Assembly (NCBI GenBank): GCA_963920525.1 | Contig: OY986435.1 | Coordinates: 173,867,327-173,931,326 of the forward strand | DNA: 64,000 bases | Direction of reading: 5' to 3' | DNA from: Dichetophora obliterata | Taxonomy: Eukaryota > Arthropoda > Insecta > Diptera > Sciomyzidae | Shown here: positions 11,392-23,828 of the stretch, piece after piece | How positions within the stretch are numbered: the first letter of the stretch is position 1 | Layout: each line of letters begins with the position of its first letter | Position numbers and translations under genes: made by a program | Notes under the pieces: model-generated | Databases searched by the model: none | Seen by the model: the letters and a program-made list of their open reading frames with translations, nothing else | Told to the model about the DNA's origin: nothing

Positions 11392-13150
11392 AAACTAGCT
11401 TGGCTTACCCAAAAAGGATGGGTCGCTGATTTACGACTATTGCTAGTGTTGATGCTCCATGTGAATAACTTTCACAGCATATCTGTCATACTGAGTCGTA
11501 TTTCTAGCCTAGAATAACTTTTCTCTTAACGGCTTTAAGATTAAAAGTTTCTTGTTGACTTATTTTGTTTCTGTTTATATTGTTTTTTCTTTTAAGGAGA
11601 AAAGGGACGTGGAGGATAAGAAATTCGTTGATTGATATTCCTATGCTTTCAGTGTGTCAAAACGTTTACCAGACTATTGAGAGTTTTTGAATGTCAACTC
11701 TAGCCTTATCTTCAATTGGCATGTACTGAAAAGTATATCATCAATCAAATCGAACGCTATATCGTATGATAACATTAGTCCTATTTTCCTGAACATTTTG
11801 TTTCCATAGACCTCAATTATCTTACTTATATTTTTAAAACTGTGCACTCGAAGTCAATTTACCCGATAGAATCAAAGAAAGTTTACATTTTTCTAGTACC
11901 AAAATTATACCAGTACCAGTAATTACATAATGAGTTCCGCCCAATAGCTATGCTCTCATTTATATCCAAAGCGTTGGAATTGTTACTTAGTAATTTAAAG
12001 GTAATCAGGCTTTTGGGCTAAACATAGTTGCATTACTAATCTAATTGATGCAACAGAAGACTTGCGTTCTAGGATAAATGAAAATGAAGTTGGGTTCTTA
12101 GTTCTTTTCAACTATTTTAAACAGAATAGACAAAACTTCGTATCGGTCAGTATTGAAATGAAAGGGCTAAAAATATAGGATGAGACGCTAAATGCATGTC
12201 ACAAATATTAAAAATGATGCTGTTGCTGCTTCTTTAAGAAAATATATTTTTTAGAATGAAAATGACGAAAAATTTAAAATAACAAAATTTGAAATATTGA
12301 GTAAGGTAATGGTAAAATTTGTATAAGAAATTTATATAGTTTTTCAGATTATTATATAACATGCTAAACAGGTGAAGGGTACAATTATCTAATACCTTGA
12401 ATAATATAAATTGATCACGAGCGTTAAAAATATACGCATGAATTACATTATTACATATGATTTTAATACATATACATCAAAAACACTGTTTCTTCATAAA
12501 TATTGTTGAAAAAATAATATAAAAATTATAAAAATGTTATTTAATCGCTTGTTTTTATCTCCTGAAAAGAAAAATTTGTTGATTCGGAACCAAACCATAC
12601 TTCACTATTGTGCTGTTTTGACCACACTGGGGTGAATAAGTACCCCACCTTCCAACATTGATATTTTATAGCGCTACAAGTACTTTTTCTTCTTCCTACG
12701 TAACATGCATGTAACTTAATATTCTCGACAACCTGCAAGTATTTGCGACAAATATGATTTTCGTAGTTTTCGATAACTTTAAGTTTAATTTGGCTCGGGA
12801 TACATATTGTGACTGCTGTGTGGGTTAAATTTGAAAAATTTTTTATTTAAAGTTTCGAAAACCTTTAATTTTATTATTTTAATTTGTTTTTACTTCCATA
12901 ATTATAAATTTAGATTTTTATATGCTATGCAAAACTATATATCTTTGACGTTTTATCACCTTGTATGGAAGATAAGTAAACCTTATCTTTAGACAGTTGT
13001 TTTTTTGTTTTTTTTTTTTTTAAATGGTCCTTATGGTGCTTTTTTATGTTTTCGTTACATCTTTGGTGTTTCCTGTCCGATCCAAAAGTATTATATGTGT
13101 GTGTGTGAGTTTGCTGATTTTATCAAATTTTTCTTGATTTTTTTTCAACG
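11392..13150. other. No recognised feature
   Basis: A+T-rich, with no coding signature. A minus-strand frame at 12738-12541 (65 codons) has no known motif. Confidence 0.5.
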
Positions 13151-13400
13151 AATTATTTTTTCTCGACTATTCACACAATCTTTCTCAGACACAAATTGAA
13201 AGCCCACAAAAAATCATTAAAATCGTGGGAACAAATAAAAACGATAGAATTGATTTTTAGATCACTTCCGACCAGTTTAATACAACGAATAAGACTTTTA
13301 GATCATAAACATCCTTTTCTTAAATGATTTTTAATCCTTTTCTTTGTAATTTTTAATTTAAATTATAAGTTGTTTTGTAATAAATAAATAAATTAATAAC
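13151..13400 (+). pseudogene. Possible 3-prime end of a non-LTR element
   Basis: Without an ATG, a frame ending at 13327 reads ...KSWEQIKTIELIFRSLP, TSLIQRIRLLDHKHPFLK, stop. It is followed by an A+T-rich tail ending in AATAAATAAATAAATT near 13380, which resembles the A-rich tails of jockey-type elements. The protein end is not matched to a named family. This is suggestive only. Confidence 0.25.
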
Positions 13401-14829
13401 TTTTCTTGTATGTTAAAGAGGTAGTGGCGTGATACTTAAAATTGTGCTCCTGTAATAGGAACAATAATGACCCAATTACGTTCGCGTAATGCATTGCAAA
13501 TGGCAGATTGCACGTGGATAATTTTGTGTTTATTATTCAGACATACATCTACTTAACAAAACTTGAAATCAGGTGGTTTTGTTTACAAAAATTAAAAATT
13601 TCTAATATGTGGCAAATTATATTAATAAGCAAATTTACCGCACTAAAAACAAAAGACTGAACACAAAAGGATTGTGCGTTAAGACAAAATTTATCAGCAT
13701 TTTTACCGCACATAATTTGTTGCTATGAAAATGCAGCTATCACCAGTGTTTTCACTTCAAAATTTTAAATAGTGGTATATTAAGTATAAGAAAAGTTGTG
13801 AAAGTTTTTTCAGTTTTTCAACAAAACTAAGCTTTATGACTATCAAAACAAAGATAATGCGAGGATTTATTCAACAAGGTATCAAACATTAGAATCAATG
13901 CATACATTTTTCAGATATACTCTTTTATACTTAAAATCGTACGGTTTTGCGAAAATTGATACACATAAAGCTTAGTTTTGTTGGAAAACTGAAAAAGTAG
14001 CTAAATTTTTAGATGGATTCTTACAACTTTAGAGGCCTTAAACTCCTACACGAAATGAGACCGGCCTTAAATATTGAGATTTAGGCTTAGAAGGTCAAAA
14101 TCGGTCAAAATCTTTATAATCCGCAAAAAAAAGTACAAAATACAGTTGTCGCTATTCTTGAAATAATACAAAAAATTTCCAAAGCCAGTAGTTTTTGTTT
14201 AAAGCTCTAAGTTTTATTGAAATTAGAATATGAAGGCATAAAAACATTATTGTATTTTGCAATAAATAGCGTTTTTAATAAAATATATTTTAAGTAAATG
14301 CATAGTTAACATTTAATTTTTGAATTGAATAAAATAACAACACAAATGATTACAATTTACATGCAATTATTTATTAAAGATTTGATTTTTAGCCTTATTC
14401 TGGTAATTGACAACTTTAAATTCATTGACAAGCTAGTCTTTTTTGTGGTATTTTTTTGGTCCATGGATGTTGGGAAACATCCAAAATGTTTTCGCAAAAT
14501 TAGTTGTAGTATATATGTTTTTGCTGTTGACAGTTTTGTCAAGTTATAAGCTTTCGTTTACATTTCAAAATAGAGTTTTTTACAATTGTCAATAAATTCG
14601 CAATTGTTTACCACCAGTATAAGGCTATTAATAAAAAAAAAAACAAGCTAACACAAACAATGCATTTTATTTAAAACAGCTTCCTTAAAAAATTAAGCAT
14701 TTAAGTTATATTATAGAGTTTATATTTGTTATAATATTAAATTGTATCTAATTTTGGAGTGCTAATCTCCAATTCTCAAACAAATGAAAACTCTTGATTC
14801 GGCAGCGATGGTTTCCTTTGCATAAGGAC
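13401..14829. other. No gene; one inverted repeat
   Basis: Only the hairpin at 13805-14000 stands out. The open frame at 14325-14549 has no motif. Confidence 0.5.
13805..14000. repeat. Inverted repeat, about 45-bp arms
   Basis: The arms share TTTCAGTTTT, CAACAAAACTAAGCTTTATG and TATCAA in opposite orientation, with a spacer of about 105 bp. No target duplication is recognised. Confidence 0.65.
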
Positions 14830-15452
14830 TAGTGTCCGACCGAATATTCGGTTTCTTTGTCAGAAAAAGGTAAAAATTTCTTGCATTTAATTCAAATATA
14901 AAAGTTTGGTTTACTAAAAATATTTACAACGTATTGTAAATACAAAAATTATTAAATCGTCTTTAATTTGATTTATCGTGTTAACGCAAAACATTTTGAT
15001 TAATTTTATTCGTTCGATACTATCATTTTCGATTTTATCATCTCTATTATAATTAACATTGACATTTTATAGGTACTGAAATTCTGTGTGTGTGGAATAA
15101 AGGAAAAAAAAATGTCATATTTATATACTAAACCTTAAAAAAAAACTTTGTTTTGTAGTTGTATAAAAATGTATGTATATCGTAGGTGCATACTATTTTG
15201 AGTGTGTACGGAAGTGTGTAATAAAACTTCAATTAATTATTAAAATCATCAATATTCAAATAATAATTTTTTATATTAAATTTTGTTCTTATGTGTATGA
15301 AAGTATTTTTGTTTCCTTTTAATAAAAAAAAACTATTTGTAAAAACTTAAATTTTCATATTAATAACCAGTTTCGGTTTCGGCCAAATATTATAAAATGG
15401 CCGAATATTTGATTTCGGTTTTGGCCAAAATTCCAGCTTTGGTCGGACACTA
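14830..15452. mobile_element. hAT-type MITE, family H (copy 1)
   Basis: This 623-bp element has inverted ends TAGTGTCCGACCGAA and TAGTGTCCGACCAAA. Flanking octamers ATAAGGAC and ATTAGGAT agree at 6 of 8 positions, fitting a decayed hAT target duplication. Subterminal stretches repeat CGGTTTCGG and GGCCGAATATT. There is no ORF inside. Most of its length is repeated at 48282-48915. Confidence 0.8.
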
Positions 15453-17150
15453 ATTAGGATCAACAAATTGGGAAATTGCAAAAAAAAAACAAGTGGTAAA
15501 AGTGGTAGAATCCAAAAAAGTGGAATCTACCACAAGTGTGATAAAGTGACAACACTGGCTGTCTTTGTATGGCTGACAGTAGAGTGACGTAGAGTTCAAA
15601 ATGAAATTGAACTTTTTATCTTTTTATCTTAAGGTTGTGAGATAAGATCCTGTTTTTATCTATATTTTTCTAAGCTTCGTAACGTGGTGCATCGTAACCA
15701 GATACATGCAAAGCCCATACAATAGAAATTCAGGTGGCATTTGATGCGGCCACCCTGCGTTGCGTTATGCGAACATAATTGGACCATATGTTGTAGGAAG
15801 GGACAATATGTTCTATTATATTTTTTCTGAACTTACTTCTTCATTTTGTACTACGAAAATGCGAACGACAAGCAAGACACGAGAAACAAAATGATTTTGT
15901 ATAGAAATAAGTATTTCTTCTGGTGTATTGCTTGTCATTGGTGTGATTTTTCGTATTTAAAAATAAAGCATTAAGTGTTCGAAAGTTCCTATAAAAGTTC
16001 TAGGTGTTCAAAAAAGTTCCTATGAATTATACAAATGAAAGTCCATGAGTATTTTTTAAGTGCTACGCAATGCAAATTTGAAATACAAACTACAAGGGCT
16101 TCGAAGCAATAGGAAGTACTTCATGTAAGTGTGGAGGAGTGCTCCATCATTTCTGTATAAATGAAAAATCTTCACGTGGTAGATACTGAATGAGAATAAG
16201 TTCGATTTGTTTTTTAAAATTTTATTTAATTTTTTAATCATTGCGGGCAATATTTTGTTTTTTTTTCTAAACAATCTTGGCTCATTTATAAATTTACTTT
16301 GCCAACACTGAAACACATAATGTTGACGGTGTAGACATAATGTAAGAGGACACACTAAACCAAATATTGTAAGAAGCATAAGTTTCTACAGAAAAAAAAA
16401 CACAACAAAAAGATGCCATGCAACTTTTTACATCTTGCTGCCATGGTCATGGCAAGTGGAAGAAAAGCTTTTCTTCTTAATTATTTAGCATAAATGTCAA
16501 AGTGAATTATCTGCAGAATATTCAGTAGTATGAAATATATTCACGCTGTTGTCATTAAATGTATTCATGAGGTCCCATGTCTCAAAGGATTTGCAGAAAA
16601 TGAAAATGTAGCAAGTTGTGGAAAATTGTGCTGAGTGGGTGGTAAGGCGTTATTAGGGAAGTAAACCCCGAATTCTGGGAACTATTTCAGCCCTCTTGCA
16701 TCCGAGGAATGTGCTTTGTGATTCTGGGATTAAAATATTACTAAAATCTATGGAAACATTCTTAAATATGCAACTTTTCTTATTCAATTAATAGAAATGT
16801 TGCATATTTGCTTCATATCCCACATTAAAAAATTCTTAGGTTAGCGATTATGGAAAATGTACTTAACTTGTTCACAATCACCATAAGTTCACTAAACTTG
16901 AAGTGTTTTTGCCTTCAAATAAAAACTCTTACATCACAAAATGAAGATATGATTGACAATAAAATGATCTGAATGACCACGATTAAAAATAAAATTATTA
17001 AAAAAATAGTTAAAAAATATTTAAAATTATATTAAAATATCCCATTCATTTACAGAATAAATGACTTTTTCTGGCTTTTTGATAGTATTATTTTTTTAAT
17101 TTCATATTTAAGAAAGAGTCTTTTAAATGCAGTAAGAATAAGATAATAAC
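15453..17150. other. No recognised feature
   Basis: A+T-rich. Pairs such as GTGGTAGAATCC and GGAATCTACCAC (15497-15535) form a short inverted repeat. The minus frame at 16379-16056 (107 codons) has no motif. Confidence 0.5.
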
Positions 17151-17159
17151 AACCAGTTA

Positions 17160-18380
17160 TAAACAACTGGTAAATACCAGAGCTGTAAAATAGGCATTCA
17201 TATTCAGAATTTTAAGTACAACTGAATAACGGCATAACAATGCATGCGAAATTAATTTATAGATACAAGTTTTAATTCGCATTCATTTTTAAAAAAAATA
17301 TAAAATATTTATTTCAATTATTCACTTTCTTTATTCAGAGTAATGAATAATATTTTTATTCATATGAATGAGATTTACAATAAATGCAATTTCAGAATTT
17401 TCAATTATTATTTCCTTATTCATTATCCATTATTTATTCGTTATTCATTTTTTGTTCATTATTTATTTGTTATTCATTATTCTTTTTTTACTCATTAGTC
17501 ATTGCCTTTTCTTAGTCATTGTTCATTCGTTATTAATTATTAATTTTTTACTTATTATTTATTTTTTGTTCATTATTCACTTGTAAAATTCATTATTAAT
17601 TTTTTATTCGTTATTAATTTTTTTAATTAATTAATTAACAATGCATTCAATGAATGCGAAATTGATTTAAAGATAAAATTTTTAATTCACATTCATTTAA
17701 AAAAAAATGATTAAATATTTATTTCAATTATTTATTTTCGTTATTCAGAATAATGAATAATTTTTTTATTCATATGAGTGATATTCACAAAATAATGCAA
17801 TTCACAAAAAATTTCAGAATTTTCAATTATTATTTCTTTATTCCTTATTTATTTTTTATTCGTTATTAATTTTTTATTCATTATTAATTTGGTATTAAGT
17901 TTTTACTCATTAGACATTTTTTTCATTATTCATTTGTTGTTCATTATTCATTTTTTATTCATTATTTATTTTTTGTTCATTATTTATTTGTCATTCATTT
18001 TTTATATATGGCTTAGGACTAAAATTAATAAGAAATGAAAAATGAAAAAAATGAATAGTGAATAATGAAAAATAAATAATGAATAAAAAATGAATAATGA
18101 ATAAAAAATAAACAATGAATAACAAATTTATAATGAATAAAAAATTAATAACGAATACAAAATTAATAATGAACTGCAAAAGAATAATTGAATATTCTGA
18201 AATTCTTTGTGAATTGCATTCTTTGTGAATGACAGTCAAATAAATAAAAAATTGATTCATTATTCTGAGAAACGAAAATGAATAATTGAAATAAATAATT
18301 AATATTTTTTTTTTAAAAATGAATGTAAAATAAAAATTTTATTTAAAAAGCAATTTGGAATTCATTTAATTTGTTATTCA
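17160..18380. repeat. ATTCATT-rich palindromic array
   Basis: A block of about 200 bp (a GAATGCGAAATT-like start, ATTTCAATTATTCA, TTTCAGAATTTTCAATTATT) occurs directly at about 17230-17420 and 17640-17850, and inverted at about 18175-18370. Between them run minisatellite stretches of TTATTCATT / TTTTTATTCATTATT, which switch to the complementary strand at about 18010. The whole therefore folds back. Open frames at 17368-17586 (+) and 18260-17991 (-) give only Ile/Leu/Phe-His low-complexity peptides. Confidence 0.8.
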
Positions 18381-18456
18381 CTGATTCACTTTTTTCGAAT
18401 AAAATCAAATTGACTACCCCCCTCATTATAAAATAAAATTAAAAGTATTTATATAT

Positions 18457-19226
18457 TGGTATTTCCACAGGAAAGTCTACCGTGACCAAAAAATTAAAAC
18501 TTATTAAAAACTTATTATTTTATGATATTATCTAAGAGATACATTTTCATTTTATTAATTTAAGCAATTTGTACATAAAATTATTAACCATTATGATCAC
18601 ATCGTCTGCACTGTTTCACAAATGTAGTTTTTCTTTTTCGTAAGTGTTTAGTAAATGTTTCGTAAACATTTTTGTTTTAGTACAAATGGAAGGCATTGGC
18701 TAAAGATAATGAAAAAATGGTTGATGCAATTAAAAGAAAATATATTGAATTTGTTTTTAACTACAAAATTACATAATTACTTAACTACCTAATTACTTAA
18801 TTACCCAATTAAATTGCAATGGAAAAAACTGTCCCGTGCGACCTGTCCCGTGCGACCGAGCTTAATATTAAATTAAAAAATAAGTGTTAGATATTGTTGG
18901 GTAAAATAAAAGCAATTTAAAAGAAACACCATTGCACAATATCCATAAAATAAACTCTTTAAAATATTCCCTCAGACTTCGCTGAAATCGGAGCTTGAGT
19001 TGTTGTCCTCGAAAAAAACTTCCGTTTTTTGTCCCGTGCGACCCCCGTTGTTTTTGTCAATTATTTTGAAAAGGAAAAATTACCGATAATCAACCTTAGC
19101 ACCACTTATAGAGCTTACTATGAGTTATAATTTAAAACCATTATCAAAATATAAATCCGTGTTATTACTACTTTTTTTTCACTTTAACTGCGTACGACTG
19201 TCCCGTAGGACACCATGGAAATGCCC
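18457..19226. mobile_element. Motif-iterating element, copy 1 (TGTCCCGTGCGACC type)
   Basis: The ends read TGGTATTTCCA and, inverted, GGGCATTTCCA. A direct ATAT flanks both sides. The 14-mer TGTCCCGTGCGACC occurs in tandem at 18830-18857 and again at 19030-19043, with a variant TGTCCCGTAGGACACC at 19199-19214. No ORF is present. About 350 bases from the left end are clearly homologous, inverted, to 53400-53717, including CTACCGTGACCAAAAAATT and GGAAGGCATTGGCTAAAGA. The superfamily is unknown. Confidence 0.75.
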
Positions 19227-19349
19227 ATATTTATTTATTTAATTTTTATTTAATTATTGCAATGCTTCTCCCCCTTTTTGTTGTAAGCCAATAAGAATTA
19301 AGCACTGAACCGCATGTAATTTTTTTGTAACCAATCAAAAAGCAGCAAT

Positions 19350-19510
19350 TACACAATCAGCTGTTTCGCAGTCAGTTGTGGGAGAATGAGAATGGGGTTA
19401 CCCCACTCTCTATTTTAATTAACACATATTAAAAAATCAGCTGTTTTGCAGACAGTGGTGGGAGAAAGAGAATGGGGCTACCCCACTATTTTAATTAATA
19501 TGTATATTAA
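19350..19510. repeat. Direct repeat, about 80-bp unit, two copies
   Basis: Both copies contain CAGCTGTTT-GCAG, GTGGGAGAA-GAGAATGGGG, TACCCCACT and TATTTTAATTAA. Confidence 0.8.
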
Positions 19511-19659
19511 ATTTGAGGTAAAGCAGTTAATAAACGTAGTAAAAAAGTAGGTGCAGAAGTGTGCATGTTTGAAAAATATTATCATGTAATAAGTATTCCT
19601 GAGTCAAAGCTGCACGCTGTGAAAATTTAAGATCGGTTAACAGGTCCATCCTCCAATAT

Positions 19660-20225
19660 ATCGCAAACAAAGGGGCGTTCTCCGCCCACTTTTCTTTTAG
19701 TACGTATTTCTATTCATGCCAATACCATATATAGCAAATACTGCCGCTCAAAATGGTCATTTGCCGTTGGTCAAAAAATGCCCAAGATATGACGATTTTA
19801 AATTTTGGGTTATATGGGCGAGGCCACGCCCCTTTTTTCATTCACAACTTTATATAGTCAAGAATTTATTATTTCGTAAGAATATCCTATTGTGAACATT
19901 TAATGACGATCGGTCCAGTAGTTAGGACTATATTACGATTTTTAATTTCCCTAAAAAGGGGCGTGGTCCCACCCACTTTTCTCCTGGTACGTATTTCTTA
20001 TTATAACAATACCATATGTACCAAATATCAGCGACGTAGGTCAAAAAATGCCCAAAATATGGCGATTTAAATTTTTGGGTTATATGGGCGGTGTAGCCTT
20101 TTATTCCTTCCAGAGTCATAGTAACATGCTATGAAAGCTTCAGGAAGATCAGTTCAAGGGTTTGGCCTCCTATAAAGCACATACAAACAAACATTCAACA
20201 GACATACATTCATTTTTATATATAT
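19660..20225. repeat. Dispersed repeat, tandem dimer of about 290 bp
   Basis: Two units begin near 19672 and 19960. Each has GGGCG, CCCACTTTTCT, GGTACGTATTTCT or a close form, CAATACCATAT, GGTCAAAAAATGCCCAA and GGGTTATATGGGCG. The block ends in ACATACATTCATTTTTATAT, a tail typical of dispersed fly repeats. Confidence 0.75.
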
Positions 20226-20529
20226 ACATTTTTAACTTATTGTACAATGTTGCACCTAAGTAAGCGCGGAATATCTTGTGTTATCGAATGATGTAAATAT
20301 TTTGTAAATAGACCCAAAACTCAGATTTTTGAATGCAACATTTCGAAAGTTTTAAAATTATGATATTGGATCATTATTAACATAGGTTTTTTGTATATAT
20401 CTTCGGAGCTACAAAACCGATTTAAGAGTTTGATATCTCGTTTTGAAAAACATGACGAGTTTCCAAAAAAAAAAAAATAAAATAAAAATAGCAAAAGAAA
20501 TAAATATATGTATATGTCATTGGTGGTAC

Positions 20530-20716
20530 AATATGGAAATTGGATTTTGCCACGCCCCTTCGCCCACAGACCGAAATAAAAAATCAGACTTTACAGTGTC
20601 ACCCGCCTGAATATTCGGAAGATTCCCTGAAAATTTCATCAAAATCGGCCGAGCCGTTATGGAGTCCATTCGTTTCATACATACACATATCCTGTTGTAT
20701 ATATATAGATCAGCAG
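20530..20716. repeat. Dispersed repeat of the GCCACGCCCC / CATACATACACAT type
   Basis: It has TTTGCCACGCCCCTT, then AAATTTCATCAAAATCGG and a TATATATATAGAT-like tail. It is similar in style to the units at 1.9, 37 and 45.7 kb. The 62-codon frame over it is incidental. Confidence 0.6.
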
Positions 20717-21373
20717 TTCATACACTGAGAAGAAAACCATATTTTAATATTAAACAAAAAATTTTAAAATAGAAATTTAACGCATTTGCGTTTTTACAAA
20801 ACAAAATGTAAAACAAGCTTTTTTAATTTCTACTATAAACACATTTTTTGGTTTAATTTTCTCTTATTATTTCTTTGCAATAATAAAAAATACATCGTTT
20901 TATGAAATTGAATTAAACATTTATGTACAGTAGAATCCTTGACAATGTTGAGAAAAACCCCGGTTTTACATTTGATTCAAGTATTTTTAAATTAATTTTA
21001 CAAATATTGAACCTTAGATAAATTGAAACTAATTAATTGTTTTAATATATAAAATATTTCAATATTTCAAGCCGCAATAAAACGCAAATCTAAAGTCGAA
21101 AACTCAAAAAAACTAATAACATGGCATCGAAAAAATTTCGCAGTAATCAAGATGTTTTTAATTTAAGAGCAATGTTTTATATAAATGTTTAAATTTTTTT
21201 TAAGAATAAAGGTTTCTAAACAAAAGTGTTTGCAGTAAAATTATCTTTAAAACATTGCTTTGAAAACAAAAACTTTTAAGCTAACTTTAACATTAAACAC
21301 ATTTGTGCTTAACTTTAACTAAATTTGTTTTAAGCTCTTTTTCAAAACAAATTCGTTTAATATAAACACAATT
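20717..21373. other. No gene recognised
   Basis: Many TTTAAAC and AAACAAA runs in both orientations. CACTGAGAAG at 20718 resembles the CACACTCAGAA tip used at 60.7 kb, but no partner end was found. Confidence 0.4.
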
Positions 21374-21840
21374 TCATATAATTTTAACACTTATACACCT
21401 TAGTGTATCATCCAGATAATTGAAGATATTGCAAACGAGTATTTGATTGATCAAGTGACTGATGCGGTTAAGCTTTCGAAGGCCAAAGACATATCTTACA
21501 GTGTTATAAAAGCTTGTTGTAACTTGGACCTTAAGTATGCTATAGACAATATCTGAGTACAAAACGATTGGCACTATAGACTGGAACACTTGGTTTTTTT
21601 ACGAATCGACAGGTACGAATGACGCGGTACACCTCAGGTTCCGAATTGCATAGTAAACCTTACAAACAACAGAATTAATGAGATCCTTACAAGAAAGTGT
21701 CGAGTTAATAAGACATCCTAGATCATTTTGTCCTTTTTTCTTATTAAATAGTCAACAAAACCTCTTTCCGGAATTAAATATTGTTCGCTACTATGACACA
21801 ACAAAATTCTTGTGTTTGGTGGTAAAAAATTCATTGTAAG
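21374..21840 (-). pseudogene. Non-LTR RT fragment, end of RT domain
   Basis: Minus strand: NDLGCLINSTLSCKDLINSV, AIRNLRCTASFVPVDS, stop and shift, then IVPIVLYSDIVYS, VRYVFGLRKLNRISHL and ILVCNIFNYL. It aligns block by block with the plus-strand fragment at the window end (63721-64000), so both come from one jockey-like family. Stops and frameshifts show it is dead. The catalytic YADD part is not seen. Confidence 0.8.
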
Positions 21841-23216
21841 ATTATCTGATTATTTGAAGCTTTATTCCCAAATTTTCTAATTCACATAATTAATAGAGCA
21901 AAAATATGCCTCAATTCAGAGGTTTTTAATTTAAAAAATATGCAACAAATCTTTTCTAAAAGGATAATTTGATAAATCAGTGACTTTTTGAATAAAAGCT
22001 ATTTTTTCATCGATTCATGCCCATATGTGGAAATTGTACTCAATTTTAGCCCTGATATATGAAGTGTAGATTATACGAAGATTAGCTGGAGTGAAATATT
22101 TTTTGCACTATTTTAAAAAAAACCTATGCATTTGGCCGCTTTTTTCGACACATCGAAGATATATTCCAAAGAAGGTCAGATTGGATCGATATGCCCAGAG
22201 TATCAAGAGCGGCTATAATAGAGGAACTATGGGGTAATCCATCCGATTGTGGGTTAAGAGACAGCACTGGGTCTTACTTGGATTGAATTTTACTCTATTA
22301 GTAAGACCTCACTAAGACATTTTTTGTAAATTTTCAAGTCATTCATGTTTTGCGTCATTTTCACTTATTAAACTAGACAAATTTTCTAAAGATGCTCAAT
22401 TTGGTAAAAGATGTGTGGAATTACATTAAAAACATTAGAAACAGAAAAAAAAAAATAAAATCGGCCGATTAGTTTATTTGCAGTTTAGTGGCCTGTTTTG
22501 AAAAAGTGTGTTTCAAGAAAAACGTGTTTAAAGTTACTCTGGTTAGTTTAAGGTACTCTGGCGCACCGAATTTTTAGCAATGTAGAGTCTCTTATGCAAG
22601 CGGGATTGATTAAAAAATTTTTTTAAATTCTTGAATAGTTGTACAACAATAATCAATTAAAAAAATTAGGTTTTCAAAAATTATTTGCCAAAAACCTTTC
22701 TTAACAGATGGCAGTTGACAGGACCAGTGTTGCATATAAAGTTAATAAGAGACAAATCAAAAGTCACTGACTTCTCAAATTGCCCTCGTATGAAACTTCA
22801 ATTTTCTAGTAACCAATGGAAAATGTTTGTCGGTTTCTTTATAGCTGACTTTTAGGTTAATTGAGTTCAATTATTATCTTAGAAATTATTTTTAGAAATT
22901 TTCAAGCAGTTTGTACGAATTTTTTTTAATATAATATTTTTTAATTAATCACTATCCTCACTAGTTAAATTTTTAGCAAATTGGAAAAATAATTATGTAC
23001 AAAAATATTCATCAAATTTTCTGTTTACATCAGTTTCCTTACACACACAGAATTAAATCCACTATTGCAACCGAATTAGTGCCCTATCGACTTAGTCGAT
23101 TGCTGATAACTTTTGAAAGGGTGATCATCTCAACTACCTGATTTTCAATAGCCTTGATTGTAGCACTCCGTTGTAAGCACTGCGCTCATAGTTTTATGAA
23201 CGAACTCCTTAATCCT
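21841..23216. other. Mostly featureless; one possible coding remnant
   Basis: Apart from the short frame at 22117-22287, nothing recognisable. ACACACAGAATTAA at 23045 may be an element tip, but no convincing partner was found. Confidence 0.4.
22117..22287 (+). pseudogene. Short coding-like remnant, family unknown
   Basis: A frame without ATG reads YAFGRFFRHIEDIFQRRSDW, then IDMPRVSRAAIIEELWGNPS, and ends SYLD, stop. Its composition is less A+T-biased than its surroundings and looks protein-like, with a rich mix of charged and hydrophobic residues. I do not recognise the family. It could be an old exon or transposon remnant. Confidence 0.25.
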
Positions 23217-23462
23217 TTCAACCTCCATTCAGTTGAATGAATGAGCTTTATAATCATTTTATCGTAAACTCAATTGTGTGAACATAGTAGTTATTCATTT
23301 TAACCTACATTCGATTGTTTAAAAGAAGCTGTTATCCGTTTTAACTTCCACTTGGTTCTACGAATGAACTTGTCAATAATTTTGACTTAAATTCGGTTCA
23401 ATGAATGGACCGAATGATCGTTGCAACCTACACACGATTATTGGCTGTAGGTCACAACAATC
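23217..23462. repeat. Minisatellite, about 41-bp unit, six diverged copies
   Basis: Units start at about 23217, 23257, 23298, 23339, 23380 and 23421. Each opens TTTTAACCTACATTCGGTTG or a variant and goes on with an AATGAATGAAC-like centre. Confidence 0.7.
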
Positions 23463-23791
23463 GTCAATATCGCACACCCTCTTCAAAAGAGACATAGCTC
23501 AAAATTTCAAAATTTTTCTTTTTTCGTGTAAAACAATTTGCAGTGATCATCTACATCGGCTGTCTTAATTTTGAAAACATTTTTTAGTCTTTAATTAAAA
23601 AAAATAATAGTTTTGTCTCTTTGTATGGAGTCTCTTTAATAAAAAATTGTACTTTGCTCCTCCTGGAAATGTACAAATTTTGAGTTGTGTCTCTTTTAAA
23701 GAGGGTGTGGGATATTGACGATTGTTGTGACTTACAGCCAATTATCGTGTGTAGGTAGCAACGATCAATTGGTCCATTCATTGAACCGAAT
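23391..23791. repeat. Inverted repeat with about 115-bp arms growing out of the minisatellite
   Basis: The left arm (23391-23510) and right arm (23675-23791) share ATTCGGTTCAATGAATGGAC, CAACAATCGTCAATATC and CACACCCTCTT in opposite orientation. The left arm overlaps the last two minisatellite units. It can fold into a long hairpin with a spacer of about 165 bp. Confidence 0.8.
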
Positions 23792-23828
23792 ATATGTGCG
23801 ATATGTTCACAAAAAACGTTTTTCTAGA

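Noticed and set aside
17368..18260. Hydrophobic Ile/Leu/Phe-rich ORFs resembling membrane proteins
   Set aside because: They arise from ATTCATT minisatellite DNA in both strands and have no complexity beyond the repeat.
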